Below, piece by piece: positions 22,301 to 33,177 of a DNA stretch of 64,000 nt. Made by a program: the position numbers and the translations under genes. The notes below the pieces were generated by a model that was not told the DNA's origin, ran no database searches, and saw nothing but the letters and a program-made list of their open reading frames with translations. The stretch's first letter is position 1; each line of letters starts with the position of its first letter. This DNA comes from Tethya wilhelma (taxonomy: Eukaryota; Porifera; Demospongiae; Tethyida; Tethyidae), in NCBI GenBank assembly GCA_964030475.1, contig CAXIPT010000001.1, forward strand, positions 19,259,610 to 19,323,609, in the 5' to 3' direction.

Positions 22301-25300
22301 GAAAGTGACTGTTTTGGTTTACTCCATATGGCGATTGGTCATTTTTTGCTGACTTCTGTAAGCCAGTTAAAAGTTTGTGGTAGCTTTTGCAGACTCATTC
22401 TGGAGCCTTCTAATCATGTGGTAACCCCTGTAGTACCATTTTAATGGAGTGGTGATAACAATTTCTGTAGTTACAGTTACAGTAGGTTCTTTCTGGAGCC
22501 ATAGACCAGCTGTTTGTGGTAGCTTTGATGGTGGCCTAGCCAGCCTGTAGCTAACTTTCTTCCCACATTGTTTTTCAGGAGCCTTTTAAATCATGTGGTT
22601 ATCTGTACTAAAAATACAATTTCTAGGCCTGGAGTTTGAATGTATAAAAGTGACTACAGTGTTTGGCAGATCAGCTAAATGCTGCTGTGCATTTGGTGTA
22701 TTACATGGTCAACCTCTGCTCTTGGTTGCTGCTTCAATTTAAAATGCAAAGAAAGCTCATCTTTACAATTCAGCTGCTGTGCTCTCTACAGTTCTTTACA
22801 TCAAGTACTGCTTCTCCAGTTGACCGAAACCTGAAGTCTGTATTCGTTCATCCTAATCGAATTGAGGGAGAATATCATGATGGTGACAAGGGGGTGAACT
22901 TTTACAGTGCTGTGGATGAAAACTTCTACTACATTCGTTTTACAACAGCTCATGGTGAACCACTCTTTGCTTTGAAACGTTCACGCATTGTTGATACTAC
23001 TGCCGTCTCGTTTATATCTATTCTTGGAGAAGAATATGTTCTGATGAGTAGCTATAATAATGGAAGTATTTCTGACACAATGTCTCACATTTCTGAAGAT
23101 TGCGCTGAAGATGTTATGAATAGCGATTTCTTCAGATCAGACTTGCCGCACCAGTGCCTTGAACAAGAAAATGCAACCGAAATGGAGTCAATCATTCTTA
23201 AATCTCTTCTTGGTCATCCTGAGATTGAACTGATTCGAGCTGCAGCTCTGGCCTTGGAAAGGAGTGACATGGAAGGAGCTGAAAGTCTGGCTGCTGTGAA
23301 CTTTTATGATATGGCTCTGAAGCTGAAGATGGGGAAGAGTGATGTACAGGATTATGACAAGAGAGTTGCAGCTGACCGCCAAACAGCTGATCGTAGAGTG
23401 CAGAAAAGACTGACAATTGCTCATAGGATTAACCAAGGCCAAATTTGTTACTTAGGTTATTGTGCCAGTCATTGGGTTATGATCTGTGATGGAACAATTC
23501 TACATGGGTGTTATTGTCCGGAGTATTGTAGCCACTGTGTATTCGGATGCGTAGTAGTCCCAGATTGGCCAGAGGTTACAGAGTCCCCAGATTGGCCAGA
23601 GGTTCCAGAGTTCCCAGAGCTCGAGTTCCCAGATTGGTTTTAACTTGGTATTGTACATGCATGCATGTGGTGAAGAAAAAAATTATCAAGACATGTACAT
23701 TCATGTAGTTATACCGCTCTAGATTATGTGTAAAAATTGCCTATAATAGTATTTTATAGTTTGTAATTATTTTTTTTGTGAACCAAAATGTTTAAATGAA
23801 ATGTATAGTCATGTGCTGATGCATGCATGTAATGCTCAGGGGGAGGTATACAACAGCTGTTTGTCATGCTGAGCTAAAATTAAGTGTTTTGGGGACTGTA
23901 GATTTTTATATATTTATGGTCACCGTGTTTAACTTAATTGTTGTGGGTTTTTTTTTCTCCCTTTCACCTCCATAATTATAATTATACATAATTTGGATTT
24001 ACCACATCTGATTCAGTAGTATAACCCCATACAATGGTACTACATGCAGCTACATGTATAGTGAGGCATAGTACATGTGCTTGCTTTTGTTTCATTCGTG
24101 TATGTGTCACGTTTGATATCTGTATGGTATTACTATAGTTGGCTGAATGGCTCATACACTGTAGATATATATGCCATTTAAAGTATAAATGTGTTTGCTA
24201 AGAAGGTACAGTTGTTGTAATGTAATGTGATCGATTTTTGCATCAGTTACGACCAGAAGATATATAGCTATCCCCTGTTGCAATCTATATACATAGTATA
24301 ACCACAAACCCTTACCTCCTGTGATTTTATTGCGAGCCACTCACATGCAGTCTTTGTCTCAGTTCCTATATCTACTCTACGATCACAAGATCATTTAATT
24401 AGGTTGTGACCATCAATAACATGGTTACATGTAAATTTCCCTAGCAACCATAAATCTTGTAAAAGAACGCACTGATTTAATTGGTAAGTGGGTGCACATG
24501 TGAATGTATAATAAAGATTTATGGTTGCACATAAAAAGGCTTCTTCGTGATGTTGCAACTTTGATGGTCATGCAGTGACTCATACTTTGTCTATAGGTAG
24601 AGTGGTAAATATTGATGGTTTTCCTTTTGTTAATAATTTTACAATTGATATCTTTTGACAGTAACTGTTGTCCTCTAAGTAAATAGTTAGGTCATGGGCA
24701 CATGCGAGGGATCTATGCCATAGAGTGTACTGAAGCCCCAAGAAATGAGGTCATTATAAAGCCATATATAGGATCCGAACTAGTGCACATGGCCTCTAAC
24801 TATAGTTTGATCCCATATAAGTGCACTTCCCCTTGCCATGGTTACTTGCTGTATCTAGAAGAACAGTCCCATGGTTACAGTACGTTCAATTCAATGGTCA
24901 GAATAGGTTTAATGTCTCCTTCAAGCATATATTTTTTAAAAGCAAACCATTGGGTTCTCTGAATAACTTCTGGACTTTGGCATGACATGTACCTAGCTCA
25001 GCTATGTAAGAGTAGTTCCATGCAGAGATATGACAACAACTGAACATTTAGTTCACGCATGCAAAAGTCCAGCCTGGGTACGAGGCTAAGTGTGCATGCA
25101 TATGTGCACTGAGTAGAATATAGTTGTCAATCTGATTGGTCACTCACATGCCAGGTCTCTATTGAGCTTAATATAGTCTCTGTATGTGACAGGTGCCATG
25201 TCAGAGGATATGATATAAGTGTGTGTGCCTTTGCTGATGCCAATAAGTCTGTTAATTGCATTCGAATCATCAGATCAGCAAGGTGCACTTGTGTGCGTTT

Positions 25301-28300
25301 GTTTGTTCATCTCACTCACCTCTCACCTCCTCTACCGGCCTATTGTTGGGGCACCATGGCAACGTGGTACCAGGCTCTAAATAGTGAAATATCCATGGGC
25401 TGAAGAAGGATGTGGTAGAGAGTTTCAAAGAGATGTTTTCTCAGCTTACTTTCCATGCATTCTTTGTTGAGCTCCAAGTGCATGTATGTAGAGGTTACTG
25501 TTGGCAACAAATGCATACAGCATGATGTATTCTTCACCAGCCCATGCATGCAGTGTATACTAGTCCAGACATGAGTGTACATGATCAACTTGAAGTCTAT
25601 AGACGTGCAGCCAATGACTATAAAAGAGTGCACTGCTTCCAGCGATAGACACATCCAAATTCTCTAAGGATCAGAAACTTTCCTGCAATCTCGAGAATCA
25701 TCCAACCGTTACAACTGCTTCACTGTCAATCCTATAATCAAAGAAGACAATGCAAAAGGCAATCGTCATAATTGGACTGCAGCTGTTCTGCCTCTTGGAG
25801 CTCTCTCTGTTCACCTCTGCCTCTCCAGTCGGTGATGTAACTGGAGGCAGTGACCGAAACCTGAAATCTGTCACCATTCATCCTAATCAAATCACTGGAG
25901 AGTACCATGATGGAGACAGGGGAGTGTACTTTCACAGCTCAGTCGATGACGGCTTCTACTACATCCGCTTCACAACTAGTAACAATGAACCACTCTTTGC
26001 TGCAAAACGTCCACACATCCTTGATGCCACTGCTATGTCGTTTATGTCGATACTGGGAGAAGGATTTGCAGTGACAAGCAGCTACAAAAATGAGGACATT
26101 TCTGAGACAATTTTTAGCATTTCTGAAGATTGTAAGCAGCAAACTGAAGATGCTAAGAGTCACGTTTTTCCCGTAGCATATTTGCCTCCTGAGTGCCTTG
26201 AACAAGAAAATGCCACCCAAAAGCAATCTGATGCTGTTAAATCTCTGTTTGGTCGTCCTGAGATTGAACTGATACGTGCTGCAGCACTGGCTGTGGAAAG
26301 TAGTGGCATTGAAGGATCTGAGAGCCTGGCTGCTATGAACTTTTACGACATGGCTCTGAAGTTGAAGATGGGAATGAATCAACTGAAGAATTATGACGAC
26401 AAAATTGAAGCTGATCATGAAGTGCAGAAAAGGGTTGCTGCCCACTGCGGCCTATGTCCAGAAGTTACTGTGTATCCTGACGGAAGGACCGTTATTCGTT
26501 ATGTACCATGCCATACATGTGGTGGCTCTAGAGTCAGTGGAATTGAAGTGTTGGCACCCATTAGCGATGTTCAGTAGTTATTACATATAGACTCTTGTAT
26601 TGTTAGCATCTATAGATTGCTGTATAATCCTGACTGTAGTGTATACAAATATTTTAAAAATTAAATTTGTATGAAATCAGAGGAGGTATAATATATTATG
26701 AGCTCCATGATAGGGACTCATATTCCCAAAGAGATCTATGCAGTGTCTGGGTGTATAGTTGCATGGAGTTTCTAGATTATATCATCTGGAGATTTATATA
26801 TATAATATATTATATAGTCTTTTCGCGTTCACTTAATTAATTTGAGTCGGTTAATATTGTAGCAAATCTCGCATATCTATAGATTCTGTTTGTGACTAAC
26901 AGCCCTTTTACCAGTTGAAATCTCTATGCATTTGTCCCATAGTATGATACCTTAAGTATATGTGACCACAACAAGGCATGTTTGCCTTCTAGACTCAGGT
27001 GAAGAGTATAGCCTGATGGTATAAAGGTTAGGGAAAGGTTTGTGATAACCTTGTAGGGTGGTTGATCTTCAGATAGACTCTTAATTGGTACCTCTAGTGA
27101 CACTCTGTACTGTACAAGGGGTTAATTACATTTTTTACACTCTCCATTTATCATAAAACGAGCCGTTTTTTGTCTGGTTAGTCACAATTTGCTGTAATTG
27201 CCGCAAGGAAAGTTCTGCTATCACCAGACTATAGGATGCAACTAATGCTGCTTTGTGCAATTCAGCTCTTCGTATGTCTGCATCTCTGTATGCTCAACAC
27301 TGCATCTCCAATTGTTGAGAACCAGCAAGTAGCAAAAAATGGAGACATGAATCCAAATCGAAACCTGCAATCTGTAAATATCGGCCCCAATGAAATTGAA
27401 GGAGAATACCGTGATGGTGACAAAGGGATATATTTCTACAGTACAGTCGATGACAACTCTTACTACATTCATATTGCAACAGTTGATGGTGAACAACTCT
27501 TTGATTTCAAGCATCCTCGTGTTGTTGAAACTGGTGCCATATCATTTGCATCAATTTTGAGTGAACATTTTGCAATAATAAACGAATACGACAAGGGCAA
27601 AAAATCTGAAGTAATCTATCGATTCTCTCAAGATTGCACTGTTATGGACAATGGCTTATCTGTGGATCTTGATCTTTCTTTGGAAGATTTGATGGTCTGT
27701 GTTAACACTAGTGAAGATGCAGCTAAAATTCTTTCAGATAACGCCAAATCTCTTCTTGGTCGTCCTGAGGTTAAACTGATTCGAGCTGCAGCTTTGGCCT
27801 TGGAAAGAAGTGAAATGGAAGGAGCTGAAAGTCTGGCTGTTATGAACTTTTACGACATGGCTCTGAAGCTTAAGATGGGTGGAAATGAGCTAAAACAACA
27901 CATTGAAAAAGAAGCTCGCAAAGGTCAGACTCTGCAACCAGCTGGTTCTGTGTATGAACTTGAGAAAAGAGATGCAGGCTCTGCTTTGCTGGATTTTGAG
28001 GTCCTTGGTTGTGATGTAGAATTGTTTGGTATAGACTGTGATGGAAGATTTTATATTTTTCGTGTCATTTGTCGCTTTTGATATTTTGTGGCATATTACT
28101 AGCTGCTAGTAGCTATATAGTTGATTGAATTACATGCTTGTGGAATCTGCATATGCTATACCATCTATAAAATGATTGTGTTAAAGTGATCATTGTAAGA
28201 ATATACCATATAGCGGGAAATTTTCGTGGGGGAAAATTTTTGTGAATTTTGCTGTTTAGTAGCTTTCCGCGAAAATTTTCCCCCACGAAATTTTGTACAG

Positions 28301-31300
28301 TACGAGGTCGTCACGTAATGTTGAGCACGCAATCCACGAAAATTTTCTCCACGAATTTCTATTCGAGACGAAAACGCAAAAATTTTCCCCTACGAAAAAT
28401 TCTCGCTATACGGTATATTATGGCAGGAGTTTCATACTTCCCTGGAGGCCACAATACTGACTACACACTATTTATTATCTGCTTTGATGGAGTTTAATGT
28501 TTTTGGTTGTGCATGATAAAGAATTGTTTGATTTGGGTTATGATTATTAATAGCAAATATCAGAGTGTTACCGTGGCAATGCCACATGAGCCACTGGACC
28601 TGCACTGCACTTTGTCTTGTACACCATCTGCTTCACTGAAGTGACTGTGTCCACTTCAAGGTGACCATGATGAGTGTTATAAGCCAGTCAAAACCTTAAG
28701 TTGTAGCTTTGATGGTATGTTTCTTCTGTTTTGTTGTCTAGAGCTTACTATAATCCTGCTACCATGATGAAAGCAAAAATACCATTTTTGGCAATGTTTT
28801 CTGGAGCCATCTAAATCATGTGGTTATCCTTGAACTTTACTGCTAAGTGACTAAAAACATGATTTTTAGGAGCAAAAGCATTATTAAGGGTTTCAGAGTT
28901 AGTATAAAAGTGTTATGGCTGGAAGTTTCAAACAGATCAAATTTTAAAGTTGCTGTGGTATACTAACTGCAAAGTCGTCATACTGATTAACTTCTGCATG
29001 TTTTTGCTGCTTAGTTCAATTTAAAATGCAAAGAAGGCTCATCTTTACAATTCAGCTTCTCTTCTCTCTGGCAATGCACTTCTTTATGTCAAGCACTGCT
29101 TCTCCAGTTGGTAGCATACAGCCACAAGTGGAACATAACGACATTGACCGAAACTTAAAATCAGTAATAATTCGTCCTAACAAGATCGAGGGAGAGTACA
29201 ATGATGGAGACAGTGGGGTGAACTTTCTCAGTGCTGTGGATGACGGTTTCTACTACATCCGCTTCACAACTACAGATGGTGAACCACTCTTTGCTTTAAA
29301 GCGTCCACACATTGTTGATGGTACTGCTGTGTCATTTATCTCGATACTGGGAGAAGAATTTGCAGTGACAAGTAGCTACAAGAATGAGAGCATTTCTGAG
29401 ATGATATTTTACATCGCTGAAGATTGCAAAAGTGAAGATGCCATGGATCAAGATTTTTTCATACCAGAATTGCCTCCTCGTTGTCTTGAACAAGAAAATG
29501 CCACCCAGAAGCAATCTGATGTTCTCAAATCTCTACTTTGTCGTCCTGAAATTGACCTGATCCGAGCTGCTGCTCTGGCTTTGGAAAGTAGTGGTATTGA
29601 AGGATTTGAAAGTCTTGCTGCTATGAACTTTTACGACATAGCTCTGAAGCTGAAGATGGCAAAGAATGAACTAAAGAATTATGAAGATAAAGTTGAAGCT
29701 GATCATGAAGTGCAGAAAAGACACCCTCACCCCGATACCTGTCATTGTCAAACTACTATTATGTATCCTGATGGAACTACTAAACTAGTTCACAACACCT
29801 GTACATGTCCATGCCCTTGTGCACATGTATGTATAGGAGTCGAGAACACTTGTCGTGATCAGTCACTAGAGGAGTAATTTTGCTAATTTCTGTATCCTAA
29901 CTGTAAATGTATACATTGAATCAAAAGTTTAAAATGAAGTGTGTAACTGGCATGCTAACAAGAGGTAGAGGGAGCAGTTTTGTAAGGCTGTTATTTGAAG
30001 CTATCAATCGACTTTAACTCATGCATATACGGTAAAAGAAGTAATTTTACAATAAAATTGAATCAAAGTTATTAAATAAATGAAATGTGTAGTCATGTGC
30101 TGAAATTCAGAGGAGTGGCTAAATATGTGTACCATGCTGAGCTCAGCCTAGTTTATGCATGAGGGTCATTATTCAGCCCAAATTTTCTGAGATTTTGGCC
30201 ACTGTACATGTAATATGCACGCACAAACCATCCTGCTCTAGCTGCAGAGTAGTCGGTCAAATTTGTTGATCATCAACATTCCCAGATAATTATGGCAAGT
30301 GTTTCTATTTTCTGATGGAACAATTGTTCGTCATTGTGTAAGATGTAGATGTCCTGTTCTTGCGTGAATCGACTACAACCATTTCTATGTGTGAAGTCAT
30401 CACTCAATTTTCAGTATAGTTGGACTCTTCATAATAATTGCTGTATCCTGTAATGTATACATTAATTGAATCAAAGTTAAATACACAAACTGTTAGATTT
30501 TTTTTTTTGTTCTATGTAGGTACCAGTATGTGAGGCTGGACGGCTCTATGTCCATCAAGAAGAGACAGAAAGTGGTGGACAAGTTCAACGACCCTCAGGT
30601 AAAACCTTATATGTGCATAGGCGTAGGAAATAGGGGGGCTCCGGGGGCTGGAACCCCCCTAGGTTTTTGTGACATGCAGCTTACTTCTCCAGTGAGACGA
30701 CNTATTTGTCGGCCATGAATCCACTCTCTAGCATTAGGAGGAAGTGTGAATGTCTTTAGTAGTTCACCTTTGCTCATCAACAGGCTCTAGTGTTTGTTTT
30801 TTGGAGTACCATATGCTCAGAGTATGGCGATGAATTCACTCACATTAGAATAACAAGCACTAATGACATGCTTTTATCGAGAACACACACTCGAGAATGT
30901 GTGTGTGTGTGTGTGTGTATGCTTGAGAGCTGTGAGCGTTAGTAGCTAAATCTGTTTCTAGATGAGATGTGTGAATCTTTGAGCGGATTATACAAACGTG
31001 TTTTGCTATTATTTTGTCTAAAAACGGTTTCCATACCAGTTGGTGTAGCAACGTCACTCACTCACATCATCTGGGTTTGATCACGGCTGCAATGTTTCAC
31101 GAGCGTGACCAGTGATGTGTGAGGAGCAGTTGCCAGTTATCTTATTGCCTTGTGAGTCCAAATCTAATTCCACACAACGTCAGATGACAGGATGAAATCG
31201 TAAATTTGTCAGTCACGCTGTGTGATTCTTTGCTAGATGTATGAGTTTTCTCATCCTGTTGTCTTGTCCTAGTTGGTGGCATTACCTGGGTGTTTGCAAT

Positions 31301-32300
31301 GAAGTAAACATACTGTAATATGGGTCTGTTTTTACGCGTGACAATCTTGTGAGTCTTGTGATTTTACACTTGTGTTGGTTCTCTGTTAGAAGCTGTGTAT
31401 GTGTGTTGGTAATAGGCTTGCATGTACCAGCGCATGCACCGGCCTATGTCAATAACTTCACTGTTTGTTTACCAGTTGTAAGGTGTACGGATTTTTGAGG
31501 GGTTTTGCCGAGTTTTAAATTAATTAAGTTTGATTGAATTTGGTGACGTTTTTGTAACTTGATTCTACTGAACAAGCCAGGCAAGCTCACACACAGTATA
31601 TAGCCGTACCAAATGGTAATGTCACAACGTCATTTGGTGTTGCTACATCTTAGCCTATCTCAGTCTAGGAAAGTCGTAGAAGGCTGGAATTTGTACCATT
31701 GCAATCAGCATGAAGAGAGCTTTCAAATGTTATATACCGTATAGCGGGTAAATTTGGCAGTCGTAAAATTTGGCAAATTTGCATTTTAGCATGATTGGCG
31801 ATTTTAAATTTGCAATTCTTGCCAAATTTACCCTCTATATGGTATGTTGTTAAGTTTTGTATCAAAAGCCGAAATGGTTATTTTTTTATGAAATCCCTTG
31901 AATAGGTATAAAAATTATAAAAATTGTACCTATTATTATTGAAATATCATTCAAAAATCCCCTTCATTCTGATCTCAGTGGTATAAATTCCAGCTTCCCA
32001 CAACCTTACTAGACTGAGTATGCATAAAACGAAGAAATGATGTGAGCTCTTGGAAAGAGGGAATTTTATACCAACTCCATACTTGTAGAAAACTACATCA
32101 GTAAGACTTGTGACTGCATTTCCTCTCAGAAACAAATAGCACAATAGTTTCTACTAACTTATCATAAAATCTCTTTAAAAGGTGAGTTACCTCACCTTTA
32201 CACCCCCACTGATAGAGTAGTTCTATATACCATCTATCAGTCATCAGGTGGGGTCCACCAGTGATGGTGCTATGACATATATAGTGATATCATTTAGAAA

Positions 32301-32377
<77 letters not shown>

Positions 32378-32378
32378 N

Positions 32379-32420
<42 letters not shown>

Positions 32421-33140
32421 CTTGTGAAGTTGTATCAATATAGCAAATCTTTTGCAAGGGGTGGGCCTAATTCCTTGTGGGCCACTTGTGGGACTGACTA
32501 TGAGAAGTCCCAAAGTTTTTGATAAAAGTTCATACATCATACATGTACATACATACACTGTTTTATTTATTATCTATAATATGTATGATTGTGTGTTTGA
32601 CTTGCTTAACAACGGTTTGATTGCTTTGACTGTGTATTTTCAATTTTTGTAGGGATAACACGGATCGAAATTCAACTAGCTTGCAAAACTGAATTTAAAT
32701 TTTGCAATAGTTTGCTAAGCTAATCATAGCAGTAGTTCTAAGCCAACAAGAAATACCAGTGTTGTATAGAAGACTCTTGCCAGATCAGTCACTTAGCAGA
32801 AAAATGGGAAGTGTTTTGTAGCCATCAATCAAAACTATTAGAATAGTAAATTTTATAGAAATTCCTTTTATGTTATGTAGTCACACACGAAGTAGCATGT
32901 GATCTTGATGTGCTCAAGCTCCCAGCCTATGTAAACCAACCCCACTGACACCTGTATACTATGGCATGATAACCACAGGAGCACACACACCACACACTCA
33001 CACACCTATAGCACACACCCAGCACAGCACTATTATCAGAGTTGGAGCTGCACACACACACACACACACATACACACACCTATAGCACACACACACCTAC
33101 AGCACACACACAGCACAGCACTATGAACTGAGTTAGTGCA

Positions 33141-33177
<37 letters not shown>

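Noticed and set aside
32244..32558. Open frames with His-Thr or Val-Cys repeats
   Set aside because: They are the GT microsatellite read in different frames and are interrupted by an N.
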